Origin: Solibacteraceae bacterium
GTDB taxonomy: Bacteria; Acidobacteriota; Terriglobia; Bryobacterales; Bryobacteraceae
DNA: 64,000 nucleotides
Direction of reading: 5' to 3'
NCBI GenBank assembly: GCA_026984795.1
Contig: JALSRK010000015.1
Coordinates: 62,001 to 126,000 of the forward strand
The translations under genes were made by a program, and so were the position numbers. Positions 33,397-43,078 of the stretch are shown piece after piece (the stretch's first letter is position 1; each line of letters begins with the position of its first letter). Under the pieces are notes generated by a model, which made no database searches, was not told where the DNA came from, and was given only the letters and a program-made list of their open reading frames with translations.

Positions 33397-35136
33397 ATGA
33401 AGATTTCGTTTGCACTCGTATTCGCGAGCGCCGTTCTCCTGAGCGTTTCGTGCGCGGCGCCCGAGAAGGCCGATCTGATCCTGACCAACGGCAAGGTCGT
33501 CACCGTGGATAAGGACTTCTCGATCGCCCAGGCAGTGGCGGTGAAGGGCGACCGCATCCTGGCCGTGGGTACGAACGAGACGATCGAGAAGTACGCCGGG
33601 CCGGAGACCGAGAGGGTAGATCTCGCCGGCAAGATGGTGCTTCCGGGTCTGATCGACTCTCACGTCCACGCCGTCGCCTCGGCCATGTTCGAGTTCGACC
33701 ACGAAGTTCCCACTATGGAGACGATCCAGGACGTGCTCGACTACGTCAAGGCGCGCGCTAAGGCCCTCGGCCCCGGCAAGTGGATCCTGGTCTCGCAAGT
33801 CTTCATCACACGCCTCAAAGAACAGCGCTATCCCACGCGCCAAGAGCTGGATCGTGCCGCGCCGAACAACCCGGTCGTCTTCCGTACGGGCCCAGACGCA
33901 TCGCTCAACTCCCTGGCCCTGAAGCTCAGCGGCATCGACAAAAACTTCCGCGTCACCGACGGCAAGCCGTGCCGGGTGGAGCGGGATCCAAAGACCGGCG
34001 AGCCCACGGGCATCCTCCGGCAGTGCGGGCGCTTCATCAAGTACGAATCGACGGCCAGGAAACCCACTGAAGCCGACCGCCTGGAGCGCGTCAAGATGCT
34101 CTTCGCCGACTACAATTCCGTCGGCATCACCTCCATCGGCGACGGCGATACCGAGGACGACGAGCTGGAGCTGTTCCGGAAGCTGCGCGACAGCGGCGAG
34201 CTGACGGTCCGGATCTTCGCCTACGGCCATGTCAACGCCCAGGCCCCGATCGAGGAGATCGAGAAGCGCATCAAGAGCTTCGCCGCCAGTCCCCTGCACC
34301 AGTACGACAACATGCTCTGGCTCCGCGGCGCCAAGGTCTACCTGGACGGCGGCATGCTCACCGGCAGCGCGTATATGAAGGAGCCGTGGGGGGTGAGCAA
34401 GATCTACTCGATCACCGATCCGAACTACCGCGGGATGCTCTACATCCAGCCGGACAAGCTTTACCAGATCATGAAGATCGCCCTGGAGAACGGCCTTCAG
34501 CTCACCGCCCACTCGGTGGGCGACGGGGCTGTCGAGGTGTTCGTGAACACGGCCGAGCGCGTGAACGAAGCCGGCGTCTCCACCAAAGAAGGCCGCCCGT
34601 GCCTGACCCACGCCAACTTCCAGACGCTCGAAGCCATCAAGAAGATGGCTCGGCTGGGCGTGGTGGCCAATATGCAGCCCAACTGGCTGCAGCTCGACGG
34701 GGCCACCCTGATGAAGCAGTTCGGCGAGGAGCGGACCAAGTACTTCCAGCCATACCGGACGTTGTTCGACGAGGGCGTGATCGTCGGCGGCGGATCGGAC
34801 CACATGCAGAAGATCGGCAGCTTCCGCTCCATCAACCAGTACAACCCGTTCCTCGGCATGTGGACCACGCTGGTGCGCCGGCCTCGCTGGATGGACAAGC
34901 CGTTCCACCCGGAGCAGTGCATCACCCGTGAAGAAGCGATCCGTCTCTACACCATCAACAATGCCTACCTGCTGTTCCAGGAGAAGGAGAAAGGCTCCAT
35001 CGAACCGGGCAAGCTCGCCGATCTGATCGTCGTCGATCGCGACCTCCTTACCTGCCCGGTTGACGACATTCCCCAAACCCAGGTGCTCCGGACCTATCTG
35101 GGCGGCAAACTCATCTACGAGAAACCATCTACCTGA
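33397..35136 (+). CDS. YtcJ-type amidohydrolase, predicted lipoprotein
   Basis: A 579-residue metal-dependent hydrolase of the amidohydrolase-3 (YtcJ/exoenzyme-regulatory) type. The leader MKISFALVFASAVLLSVSC ends in a lipobox-like LSVSC, so it is probably a lipid-anchored envelope enzyme. Typical elements are ADLILTNGKVVTVD, the metal-binding GLIDSHVHA, TAHSVGDGAVEVF with its histidine, the aspartate segment GGGSDHMQKIGSF, and the end EPGKLADLIVVDRD. It hydrolyses an amide or cyclic amide of unknown identity. GGGAGG lies eight bases before the ATG at 33397; ATGs at 33391 and 33370 are less well placed. It appears monocistronic. Confidence 0.85.
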   Translation: MKISFALVFASAVLLSVSCAAPEKADLILTNGKVVTVDKDFSIAQAVAVKGDRILAVGTNETIEKYAGPETERVDLAGKMVLPGLIDSHVHAVASAMFEFDHEVPTMETIQDVLDYVKARAKALGPGKWILVSQVFITRLKEQRYPTRQELDRAAPNNPVVFRTGPDASLNSLALKLSGIDKNFRVTDGKPCRVERDPKTGEPTGILRQCGRFIKYESTARKPTEADRLERVKMLFADYNSVGITSIGDGDTEDDELELFRKLRDSGELTVRIFAYGHVNAQAPIEEIEKRIKSFAASPLHQYDNMLWLRGAKVYLDGGMLTGSAYMKEPWGVSKIYSITDPNYRGMLYIQPDKLYQIMKIALENGLQLTAHSVGDGAVEVFVNTAERVNEAGVSTKEGRPCLTHANFQTLEAIKKMARLGVVANMQPNWLQLDGATLMKQFGEERTKYFQPYRTLFDEGVIVGGGSDHMQKIGSFRSINQYNPFLGMWTTLVRRPRWMDKPFHPEQCITREEAIRLYTINNAYLLFQEKEKGSIEPGKLADLIVVDRDLLTCPVDDIPQTQVLRTYLGGKLIYEKPST

Positions 35137-35199
35137 GGAGCCTCTGCGAGCCGGTTCGCTTCTGGGCCGCACGGCAGCCCTGTGTTACCTTCATGAATA

Positions 35200-35481
35200 A
35201 TGGCTGGGCTGGAATCCGAAAAGACGATGTTCGAGGTCTACCACGACACCGCTTACAGCGGGGCGTACGAGGTGGTCTACTACACCGAGCTTCAGGACTA
35301 CAACAAGGAGACGGCCATCAACCGCGCCCTTGCCGGCGAGCACTTCGTGGACGGCTATCTCCGCAATCACAGCAAGGAAGAAGCGAAGAAGGTCATCCGC
35401 TCGCTGCTCGAGCGCATGAACTCGGGCGAGAAGATCACGCCCGACGCCTTCCTCGAAGCCCTCGGCGAGCACCTGGCGTAG
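35200..35481 (+). CDS. Small conserved-looking hypothetical protein
   Basis: A 93-residue soluble protein, acidic and charged, with no signal peptide, cysteine or membrane segment. It contains MFEVYHDTAYSGAYEVVYY, a beta-strand-rich part, then the helical NHSKEEAKKVIRSLLERMNSG and TPDAFLEALGEHL. A start at MFEV (35227) is also possible. It follows the amidohydrolase by 63 bases. I do not recognise a family, but codon use and composition match real genes here. Confidence 0.55.
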   Translation: MAGLESEKTMFEVYHDTAYSGAYEVVYYTELQDYNKETAINRALAGEHFVDGYLRNHSKEEAKKVIRSLLERMNSGEKITPDAFLEALGEHLA

Positions 35482-35623
35482 GAAACGCCAGATGCCCGCC
35501 CCGGCGCGGGCGCACAGCTCTCTTCTCCCCCGCGATTGGCCGCAAAATTTACATTTCCGGACGATCTGGGGTCCGGCGGACTGCTACCATGGGGCGACTT
35601 TTGCCTTTGGAGGGGCAACATCC

Positions 35624-35935
35624 ATGAAGTCCTTGATGACAGTGAAGATGCCCACCGGTCCGGCCAATGACGCCGCCCGGCGCGGCCAGCTCGGCGAAAG
35701 AATCAAGGCCATCCTGGCCGCGCTGAAGCCCGAAGCAGCGTATTTCACCACCGAAAGCGGCTTGCGCACCGCATATCTGATCGTCGATCTGCAAGACGCT
35801 GCAGAGATCCCGAAGCTCGCCGAGCCTTGGTTCCTCGAGTTCGAAGCGGAGATCGACATTCGTCCGGTCATGACGCCGGAAGATCTGGCCCGGGCAGAGC
35901 CGGACATCGCGGCGGCCGCGAAGGCCTACGCATAG
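35624..35935 (+). CDS. Small hypothetical protein, possible ferredoxin-like fold (DUF3303-like)
   Basis: A 103-residue protein opening MKSLMTVKMPTGPAND, with alternating strands and helices (LRTAYLIVDLQDAAEIPKLAE, split: LRTAYLIVDL then QDAAEIPKLAE) and ending in a helical EPDIAAAAKAYA. The pattern suggests a dimeric alpha-beta barrel of the kind seen in DUF3303 proteins; this is a weak resemblance. The start at 35624 has GGAGGGG nine bases ahead. A GC-rich hairpin follows the stop codon, so it is likely a single-gene unit. Confidence 0.6.
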   Translation: MKSLMTVKMPTGPANDAARRGQLGERIKAILAALKPEAAYFTTESGLRTAYLIVDLQDAAEIPKLAEPWFLEFEAEIDIRPVMTPEDLARAEPDIAAAAKAYA

Positions 35936-35949
35936 GGAGCCGTCTGGCC

Positions 35950-35974
35950 GGGAGCCGCCCTGGCGGCGGCTCCC
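35950..35974 (+). terminator. GC-rich hairpin after the small gene
   Basis: GGGAGCCGCC (35950-35959) pairs perfectly with GGCGGCTCCC (35965-35974) around a five-base loop, 14 bases after the stop codon. Only two T follow, so the tail is weak and termination may be partial. Confidence 0.5.
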
Positions 35975-36079
35975 TTCGCCTCATATCACTCCAGAAAGTA
36001 CCGAGTTCTTGCGCACTGCGAAGCGTCCTGTTTCCCTATCTTTTCTCGCGATTTCCCGTAGATTCTCCGAACCATCGTC

Positions 36080-36107
36080 TTGACAGCCGGCCCCGGCAAG
36101 GTATTCT
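36080..36107 (+). promoter_or_regulatory. Sigma-70-type promoter TTGACA-16-TATTCT
   Basis: A perfect -35 TTGACA (36080-36085) and a -10 TATTCT (36102-36107, four of six) are 16 bases apart. They give a leader of about 58 bases to the membrane protein gene at 36172. This is one of two promoters in the window with a full -35 box. Confidence 0.55.
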
Positions 36108-36171
36108 GACGGTAGAGAGAAAAAGCGGTCCGGCTACCCGGACCGGGCGCCTGCTATTCGAGGGCACGGCG

Positions 36172-36624
36172 ATGACGTCTCAACGGAATCCAGTGACGGT
36201 GGAACGCGCCGTGATTGCCCTGCTGCCGCTCCTGGCGCTGCTCGTGCCGCCGCTTGGCTTCTTTCTCTACCAGTGGGCCATCAGCCTGCTGCCACCGGGC
36301 GAGGCTCTCACTCGAGCGGTCACGTTGTACGCCGGCATCCCGGCGGCGGGCTTGATCGCGACGGCGCTCTGGCACATGGTCCCGTTCGCGCTGCTGGCGC
36401 TCTACGTGCTCCGGGCTGAGGCCGAAGCCGGCAGGACGCGCCGGTGGAAGATCGTCGCCTGCGGCGTTGCCGTGATCACGGCGCTGGAACTCGGGACGTA
36501 CGTCACGCTCTGGAGCGTCCCATTCGGCGTGGCTCTGGCTCTGCTGGTGGTGAGCACCGGTTTGATGATTCTGCGGGCGGGCGACATTCGGAATCTGTTC
36601 CGGCGGCAGGCGGCCGGAGCGTAG
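36172..36624 (+). CDS. Small four-helix membrane protein of unknown function
   Basis: A 150-residue protein with four hydrophobic segments: AVIALLPLLALLVPPLGFFLY, AGIPAAGLIATALWHMVPF with FALLALYVL, IVACGVAVITALELGTYV and VPFGVALALLVVSTGLMIL. It ends in a basic tail (DIRNLFRRQ), suggesting that the C-terminus is cytoplasmic. No family motif is recognised. It has its own promoter and is convergent with nuoH. Confidence 0.6.
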   Translation: MTSQRNPVTVERAVIALLPLLALLVPPLGFFLYQWAISLLPPGEALTRAVTLYAGIPAAGLIATALWHMVPFALLALYVLRAEAEAGRTRRWKIVACGVAVITALELGTYVTLWSVPFGVALALLVVSTGLMILRAGDIRNLFRRQAAGA

Positions 36625-36681
36625 CCGGCGCGCCTGAACGGGGCACCGTAGAGCCGTCCCCAGGCGGCCCGGTGCGGGGAT

Positions 36682-37866
36682 TCACATGCGCGCCATTCCG
36701 GCTACCGCATTCACGAGCACGAAGACCATCCCCAGCGGAATCAGATACTTCCAGCCGATGCCCATGAGCTGGTCGTAACGGAACCGGGGAAAGGTGCCCC
36801 GCACCCAGATGAACAGGTAGACGACCAGGCTCACTTTGAAGAAGAACCAGAACAGCGGCGCCAGGGCTGTGTTCGCCGCCGGGATCAGGAAGACGAGACC
36901 GACGGCGACAAGCGTGATCGCAACCGCCGCCATTACTGCCGCGCGCCAATAGCTCTTCGGGCGCAGCCGGGCCGTCAGCTTGAACGACCACAGCCCGGAG
37001 CCGACGAACAGCGCCACCGGCACGCCGTAATTCAACGGGACCTCCAGGAACCCGACGTTCGGGAACGGCCGCAGCCAGCCGCCCCAGAACAGCGTGACGC
37101 CGGCGCCGGCGATCACGAAGATGCTGGCGTACTCGGCCAGGAAGAACAGCGCCCAGCGGAAGCCCGAGTACTCGGTCATGAAGCCTGCCACGAGCTCGGA
37201 TTCCGCCTCCGGCAGGTCGAACGGCGCCCGGTTCGTCTCGGCGACCGAGGCGATCAGGAAGATCATGAACGGGACGAACATCAGCCCGTAGTTGTCGAAG
37301 GCGAACCACACGCCCCGCTCCTGCTGCTGCCGGACGATCTCCACCATGCTCAACGTGCCCGCCGACATCACGCCGGCCACCAGCCCGAGCCCCATGGCGA
37401 CCTCGTAGCTGACGAGCTGGGCGGTGCTGCGGAGCGCGCCGAGCAGAGGGTAGTGGCTGTTCGACGACCAGCCGCCGATGATGATCCCCAGCACGCCCAC
37501 GGCGCTCATGGCGGTGATCACCAGCAGGCCCACGTTGACGTCGATCACCCGGATCGTCTCGCTGAACGGCAGGACGGCGAAGGAAGCCAGGGCGGTCACG
37601 GTCGAAATCACCGGAGCCACCCAGAAGAGCCCGCGGTCGGCCGCCCCGGGGATGATGTCTTCCTTCTGCAGCAGCTTCACCGCGTCGGCGATCGGCTGCA
37701 GCAGCCCGTGCGGCCCCACGCGCATCGGGCCGAGGCGCACCTGGAGATCGGCCAGCACCTTCCGCTCCACCAGCACGATGTAGCCGGCCAGCAGCGGAAA
37801 GACGGCGATGATCACCAGCGTGATCACCAGCGGCGCAAACAGCGGATGTTCCAGTACGCTCTCCAT
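36682..37866 (-). CDS. nuoH: NADH-quinone oxidoreductase subunit H
   Basis: A 394-residue membrane subunit at the quinone-binding junction of complex I. Hallmarks are LVERKVLADLQVRLGPMRVGPHG, QPIADAVKLLQKEDIIP and the loop AETNRAPFDLPEAESELVAGFMTEY (listed as ETNRAPFDLPEAESELVAG, then FMTEY), plus about eight helices. It is the last gene of the nuo operon here, six bases after nuoN. In the classical order it lies between nuoG and nuoI, so its place at the end is a rearrangement. Confidence 0.95.
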   Translation of the reverse strand: MESVLEHPLFAPLVITLVIIAVFPLLAGYIVLVERKVLADLQVRLGPMRVGPHGLLQPIADAVKLLQKEDIIPGAADRGLFWVAPVISTVTALASFAVLPFSETIRVIDVNVGLLVITAMSAVGVLGIIIGGWSSNSHYPLLGALRSTAQLVSYEVAMGLGLVAGVMSAGTLSMVEIVRQQQERGVWFAFDNYGLMFVPFMIFLIASVAETNRAPFDLPEAESELVAGFMTEYSGFRWALFFLAEYASIFVIAGAGVTLFWGGWLRPFPNVGFLEVPLNYGVPVALFVGSGLWSFKLTARLRPKSYWRAAVMAAVAITLVAVGLVFLIPAANTALAPLFWFFFKVSLVVYLFIWVRGTFPRFRYDQLMGIGWKYLIPLGMVFVLVNAVAGMARM

Positions 37867-37872
37867 AGCTTC

Positions 37873-39342
37873 CTACCGAATCAGCGAGAACCCGGCCATC
37901 CTCAGGAACGGATCCGGGTAGATCCCGATACCCAGAGTGAGGACTCCGGAAACCGCCAGGGCCACTTTGATGCCAAAGGTCGATGCCAGCGGGGCCGTCT
38001 CTTTCCGTTCCGAAACGAACATCGCCCGCACGATGCGGAAGTAATAGTAGATGGCGACGGCGACGAAGACGGCGGCGATCACGGCCAGGGTGTAGTGGCC
38101 GGTCTGGATCAGCGCCAGCAAGATGTAGTATTTGCCGATGAAGCCCGCCGTCGGGGGGATGCCCGCCAGCGACAGCATGAAGATCAGCATCAGCACGGCG
38201 TAGCCGGGGCTCGATTCCATCAACCCGGCCAGATCCTCGATGTCTTCCCCAATCAGGTCCCGGCGGCGCAACGCCACCAGCACCAGGAAGGCTCCCAGCG
38301 TCATGAACGCGTAAACGGCGACATAGACGGCCACGCCGATCAGGCCGGTCTCGTTGCCGGCGATCAGCCCGAGCAGAATGTAACCGGCGTGGGAGATCGA
38401 GCTGTAAGCCAGCAGCCGCTTGACGTTGGTCTGCGTCACCGCGGCGATGTTGCCGATGAAGAGGCTGAGCACGGCGGCTCCGATCAGCAGCGGTTCCCAG
38501 GTGGGCCGGGCGCTCTCCAGCGGCCCGAGGAAGATCCGCATCAGGAAGGCGAACGACGCTGCTTTCGAGCCCGTAGCGAGGAAGGCGGTGATGGTGGTCG
38601 GCGCGCCTTCATAGGCGTCCGGCGCCCACATGTGGAACGGCGCCGCCGAGACCTTGAACAGCACCCCCACCGCCACCGCCGCCATGGCCAGAACCACCAG
38701 CGGATCGCCCGGCTCCCGGGCGGCCAGCGCGTCGGCCACATCGACGATCTTCGTGGAGCCCGAAAGGCCGTAGAACAGCGAGAAGCCATAGACCAGCAGG
38801 CCGCTCGAAAACGCCCCCAGCAGCAAGTACTTCATCGCCGCCTCGTTCGAGCGCTTCTGCGTCCGCAGGAAGCCGACCATCACGTAGAAGCTGAGCGCCG
38901 TCAGCTCCAGGCCCAGGAACAGCGTGATCAAATCCGTACCCGTGGCCATGAAGAACATGCCGCACTGGGCCAGCAGGATCAGGCCGTAATATTCGCCGTG
39001 GTGTTCGTTCTCGATCTCCAGGTACCGGTAAGAGACGATGGCCACCAATACCGAGAGCAGGACGAACAGCCAGTTGAAGAAGAGAGCGAAGCCGTCGATG
39101 GTGAGCGTGCCATTGAAGGCCGTCAGTTCGTTGAGCCCGTAACTCGAAAGGAAGCTCTGCTGCCGCCACAGGCCGGCCCCGGTAAAGATCTCGCCGATGA
39201 TCAGGAACACGATCAGCCACTTGCGCTGTTTCGGATGCGGGAAGATCAAGAAGTCAAACAGCAGCACGGCGCAGCCGAACAGCGCCAGCATCAGCGCCGG
39301 GATCAGGACGAAGTGGTCGGTGCTCGTGTAGTACTGGCTCAT
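37873..39342 (-). CDS. nuoN: NADH-quinone oxidoreductase subunit N
   Basis: A 489-residue antiporter-like subunit with about 14 helices. The proton-pumping core includes LGLELTALSFYVMVGF (key glutamate), SNEAAMKYLLLGAFSSGL, PFHMWAPDAYEGAPT and VKRLLAYSSISHAGY. The ATG at 39342 overlaps the nuoM stop by four bases, so translation is coupled. A longer in-frame start within nuoM has no hydrophobic content and is rejected. Confidence 0.95.
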   Translation of the reverse strand: MSQYYTSTDHFVLIPALMLALFGCAVLLFDFLIFPHPKQRKWLIVFLIIGEIFTGAGLWRQQSFLSSYGLNELTAFNGTLTIDGFALFFNWLFVLLSVLVAIVSYRYLEIENEHHGEYYGLILLAQCGMFFMATGTDLITLFLGLELTALSFYVMVGFLRTQKRSNEAAMKYLLLGAFSSGLLVYGFSLFYGLSGSTKIVDVADALAAREPGDPLVVLAMAAVAVGVLFKVSAAPFHMWAPDAYEGAPTTITAFLATGSKAASFAFLMRIFLGPLESARPTWEPLLIGAAVLSLFIGNIAAVTQTNVKRLLAYSSISHAGYILLGLIAGNETGLIGVAVYVAVYAFMTLGAFLVLVALRRRDLIGEDIEDLAGLMESSPGYAVLMLIFMLSLAGIPPTAGFIGKYYILLALIQTGHYTLAVIAAVFVAVAIYYYFRIVRAMFVSERKETAPLASTFGIKVALAVSGVLTLGIGIYPDPFLRMAGFSLIR

Positions 39343-40907
39343 CGAATGCCGGCCTCCATTCGGGACTCCATCGCCTGCGCCGCCTCGAGCGGGGCCTTCG
39401 CCGCCTGGGCTTCGAAATAGCCGGGCCGGACACGCTCGACGAGCTGCGCCACCGGCTTCTCCAGGATCTCGAAGTACGGCTTGGGATAGACGCCGATCCA
39501 CAGCGCCCAGACGAGCAGCGGCGCGAAGACGGCCCATTCGCGCAGGTTCAAGTCCGGCAGCTTCAGGTTCTTCGGGTTGTTGATGCGGCCGAGCATCGTC
39601 CGCTGGTAGAGCCACAGCAGGTAGCTGGCCCCGAGAATGATGCCGGTGACGGCGAACGCCGCCCAGACGCGGTTCGCCTCGAAGGCGCCCTGCAGGATCG
39701 TAAACTCGCCGATGAAGCCGTTGAGCAGCGGCAGCCCCGCCGAACTCAGCATGGCGAAGGCGAAGACGAAGGCGTAGTTCGGCATCACGTGCGCCAGGCC
39801 GCCGTATTCGCGGATCAGCCGCGTGTGACGGCGCTCGTAGACGACGCCGACGATCAAGAACAGCATGCCCGTCGAGATGCCGTGGTTGATCTGCTGGATC
39901 ACGCTGCCCGCCAGCCCGTTAGGGGTCAACGAAAAGATCCCCAGAGTGCAGAATCCCAGGTGGCTCACCGAAGAGTAGGCCACCAGCTTCTTCCAGTCGT
40001 CCTGCATCAGGCACACCAGCGCCCCGTAGATGATGGCGACGATTGAGAGACCCACCATCACGTGGACGATCCAGGGGTCGATGGCCGCCTTCGGCAGCAG
40101 CGGCAGCGAGAAGCGCAGGAATCCGTAGGTCCCCATCTTCAGCAGCACCGCGGCCAGGATCACCGAGCCCGCCGTCGGCGCCTCCGTGTGGGCGTCCGGC
40201 AACCACGTATGGAACGGGAACATCGGCACTTTGATGGCGAAGCCGATGAAGAAGGCCCAGAAGACCCAGCGCTCCAGGTGGAGCGGCATGGCCGTCTGCA
40301 TCAGGGCGTCGATCTCGAAGGTGTAGACGCCGTACTGGGCGTGGTGCTGGAAGTAGAGGGTGAGAATGCCCAGCAGCATCAGGACGCTGCCGGCCAGCGT
40401 GTAGAGGAAGAACTTGATCGCCGCGTAGAGCTTCCGCGGACCGCCCCAGACGCCGATGATGAAGTACATCGGCACCAGCACGATCTCCCAGAAGACGTAG
40501 AAGAGCAGGAAGTCCAGCGACAGGAACACCCCGATCATTCCCGTCTGCTGGAGCAGGAACATGGCGTAGTACTGCTTCTCGTAGCGGTCGATCGCGCTCC
40601 AGGAGGACAGGATGGCAATGAAGCCGGTGACCGTGGTGAGCATAACCAGCAGCAGGCTGATGCCGTCGATGCCCAGGTAGTAATGCGCGCCGAGGGCCGG
40701 GATCCACGGCGCCTTCTCGACCATCTGGAAGCCTTCAGCCGAGCGGTCGAAGCGAAACACCAGCGGCAGCGATACGAGGAACCCGGCGAACGCGGCGATG
40801 TTGGCCCAGACCCGGATGAGCTTCCTGTTGCTGGACGGCAGCAGCAGCAGCACGAACATGCCGGCCAGCGGCGTGAACAGGACAATGCTCAGCAGGTGTT
40901 CGCTCAT
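39339..40907 (-). CDS. nuoM: NADH-quinone oxidoreductase subunit M
   Basis: A 522-residue antiporter-like subunit. It carries FYVFWEIVLVPMYFIIGVWGG with the conserved glutamate (seen as FWEIVLVPMYF), the lysine/histidine segments FHTWLPDAHTEAPTAGSVIL and WKKLVAYSSVSHLGF, and GLPLLNGFIGEF near the C-terminus. The last 30 residues form a hydrophilic Ala-rich tail (FEAQAAKAPLEAAQAMES). It begins seven bases after nuoL and overlaps nuoN. Confidence 0.95.
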   Translation of the reverse strand: MSEHLLSIVLFTPLAGMFVLLLLPSSNRKLIRVWANIAAFAGFLVSLPLVFRFDRSAEGFQMVEKAPWIPALGAHYYLGIDGISLLLVMLTTVTGFIAILSSWSAIDRYEKQYYAMFLLQQTGMIGVFLSLDFLLFYVFWEIVLVPMYFIIGVWGGPRKLYAAIKFFLYTLAGSVLMLLGILTLYFQHHAQYGVYTFEIDALMQTAMPLHLERWVFWAFFIGFAIKVPMFPFHTWLPDAHTEAPTAGSVILAAVLLKMGTYGFLRFSLPLLPKAAIDPWIVHVMVGLSIVAIIYGALVCLMQDDWKKLVAYSSVSHLGFCTLGIFSLTPNGLAGSVIQQINHGISTGMLFLIVGVVYERRHTRLIREYGGLAHVMPNYAFVFAFAMLSSAGLPLLNGFIGEFTILQGAFEANRVWAAFAVTGIILGASYLLWLYQRTMLGRINNPKNLKLPDLNLREWAVFAPLLVWALWIGVYPKPYFEILEKPVAQLVERVRPGYFEAQAAKAPLEAAQAMESRMEAGIR

Positions 40908-40914
40908 CGCTCAC

Positions 40915-43068
40915 TCACTTGATCAGGTAGTAGCCCAGGGCCACGGCCATCCCGGCCAGGATCACCGCCGCATACTGCTGCACGAAGCCCGTCTGCAGGA
41001 AGCGCACCGGGTAGGAGATCATCTTCACCGCAAAGGCGATCAGCCGTACGGTTCCGTCCACGATCCAGGTGTCCCACCAGCCCGAGACGGCCGAGGCGAA
41101 ACGGGTCATCCACCCGGCCCCGTTGACGCCGCCATCGACGATCGCCTGGTCGAAGCGTCCCAACACCCGGCCGCCGCCCTTCGCCAGCCCATCGACGAAC
41201 AGGAAGTTGTAGATCTCGTCCACGTACCACTTGTTCAGCAATGCCGGGTACAGCGGGCCGCTTGCCTCGGCGATCCGGTCCGGTAGTTCAGGCCGCTGGA
41301 CATAGAGGTAGCGCGCGATCAGGATGCCGGCCACCGCCAGCAAGACCGAGAGTCCCATCAGCGCCCACTCGAGCGCCGCCTCATGGGCCCCCTGCCCGGC
41401 CTCGTGAGCCGCCGCCACCCAGACCGGCTCCAGCCAGTGCTCGAAGGCATGGAAGCTCCCCGGCAAGAACGCCCACGCCTTGGGCACCCCCAGCCAGCCT
41501 GCCAGCACCGAACCCGCCGCCAGCACCGTCAGCGGCACGGTCATCACCGGCGGCGATTCATGGATGTGGGCCTTGGTGTGTTCGTCGGCCCGGCACTCGC
41601 CCCAGAAGGTCATGTACATCAGCCGCCACATGTAGAAGGCCGTCATCAGCGCCGTCACCGTCCCCACAGCCCACAACGCTTTCGAACCATAGGGGGAACT
41701 CCACGCCTGCCAGAGAATCTCGTCTTTGGAAAAGAACCCGGCGAACCCCGGAATGCCCGCGATGGCCAGCGAAGCCACCGCCATGGTCCAGAAGGTTGTC
41801 GGGATCTTGTCCTTCAGCCCGCCCATCTTCCTCATATCTTGCTCGCCGCCCATGGCGTGGATCACCGAGCCGGAACCAAGGAAGAGCAAAGCCTTGAAGA
41901 AGGCGTGCGTGAACAGGTGGAAAATCGCTACCCAGTACGCCCCCACGCCCGCGGCCAGAAACATATACCCGAGCTGGCTCACCGTCGAATAAGCCAGCAC
42001 TCGCTTGATGTCGTTCTGCGCGAAAGCGATCGAGGCCGCAAAGATCGCCGTGAGCGCCCCGATCGTGGCCACCACCGCCATCGTCTCCGGCGCCAGCGAA
42101 TAGAGGGCGTTCGAACGGGCCACCATGTAGACGCCGGCGGTGACCATCGTCGCCGCGTGGATGAGCGCCGAGACCGGAGTGGGTCCCTCCATCGCGTCCG
42201 GCAACCACACGTAAAGCGGGATCTGGGCCGATTTGCCCGTGGCGCCGACGAACAGCAACAGCGCCGTCAAGCTCAGAACGCCGAAGCCCGCCGTCTCCGC
42301 CGAAAGCCCATGCAGCGCCTGGTTTACATCCAGGAACCGCACTGTGCCGGTCAAGGCGAAGATCATGAAGATGCCGAGGATGAACGCCGCGTCCCCGATC
42401 CGGTTCACCACGAACGCCTTGATACCCGCATCGCTGGCCGATTTGCGGTGGAAGTAAAAGCCGATGAGCAAGTAGCTACACAGCCCGACGCCTTCCCAGC
42501 CCACGAACAGCAGCGCGTAGTTGTTGGCCAGCACCAGCGTGAGCATGAAAAAGACGAACAGGTTGAGGTATCCGAAGAAGCGGTAGTAGCCCGTCTCGTG
42601 GCCCATGTAGCCGATCGAATAGACGTGGATGAAGAAGCCCACGAACGTGACTACGAGGATCATCACGCCGCTTAGGGGGTCGAGCAGGAACCCGAGATCG
42701 GCGGCGAACCGGCCCACGGCGCCGTCGCCCATGTGGAACGGAAGGCCCGCCAGCCACGTGTACAGGATCACCTGGTGCGCCTTCTCTGCCAGACCCGCCA
42801 ACTGCACCACCGCCCCAATAGAGAACAGCAGTGAAACCAGAACCGTTCCCGGGCAGATCCAACTGATGAGCCGCCGCGTGGGAGCGAAACGTGGATGATG
42901 GCCATGCTCCTGCCCCGCATCCTCGCCCATCGCCTCGGCCAGCTCCGGCTCCAGCGCCTCCGGGGAGCGCTCCGGCTGGGGATCGAGCCGCCGCCCGATC
43001 AGGAACATCAGGACGGCTCCGAACAGCGGGAACAGCGGAATCAGCCAGATCGCATCGAGGAAGTTCAT
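40915..43068 (-). CDS. nuoL: NADH-quinone oxidoreductase subunit L
   Basis: A 717-residue subunit, the largest membrane component and distal pump of complex I. It shows GWEGVGLCSYLLIGFYF, the channel segments LPDAMEGPTPVSALIHAAT and IKRVLAYSTVSQLGYM, and the long lateral helix with the final transmembrane anchor at the C-terminus. A charged insertion (RRLDPQPERSPEALEPELAEAM, read as RRLDPQPERS and EALEPELAEAM) lies between the first two helices, which is not usual in E. coli NuoL. It starts ten bases after nuoK. Confidence 0.95.
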   Translation of the reverse strand: MNFLDAIWLIPLFPLFGAVLMFLIGRRLDPQPERSPEALEPELAEAMGEDAGQEHGHHPRFAPTRRLISWICPGTVLVSLLFSIGAVVQLAGLAEKAHQVILYTWLAGLPFHMGDGAVGRFAADLGFLLDPLSGVMILVVTFVGFFIHVYSIGYMGHETGYYRFFGYLNLFVFFMLTLVLANNYALLFVGWEGVGLCSYLLIGFYFHRKSASDAGIKAFVVNRIGDAAFILGIFMIFALTGTVRFLDVNQALHGLSAETAGFGVLSLTALLLFVGATGKSAQIPLYVWLPDAMEGPTPVSALIHAATMVTAGVYMVARSNALYSLAPETMAVVATIGALTAIFAASIAFAQNDIKRVLAYSTVSQLGYMFLAAGVGAYWVAIFHLFTHAFFKALLFLGSGSVIHAMGGEQDMRKMGGLKDKIPTTFWTMAVASLAIAGIPGFAGFFSKDEILWQAWSSPYGSKALWAVGTVTALMTAFYMWRLMYMTFWGECRADEHTKAHIHESPPVMTVPLTVLAAGSVLAGWLGVPKAWAFLPGSFHAFEHWLEPVWVAAAHEAGQGAHEAALEWALMGLSVLLAVAGILIARYLYVQRPELPDRIAEASGPLYPALLNKWYVDEIYNFLFVDGLAKGGGRVLGRFDQAIVDGGVNGAGWMTRFASAVSGWWDTWIVDGTVRLIAFAVKMISYPVRFLQTGFVQQYAAVILAGMAVALGYYLIK

Positions 43069-43078
43069 CCGCTTCTCC

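Noticed and set aside
36640-36681. A bidirectional terminator between the small membrane protein gene and nuoH
   Set aside because: Only a six-base pairing (GCACCG with CGGTGC) with a long loop and no T-run is present, too weak to call.
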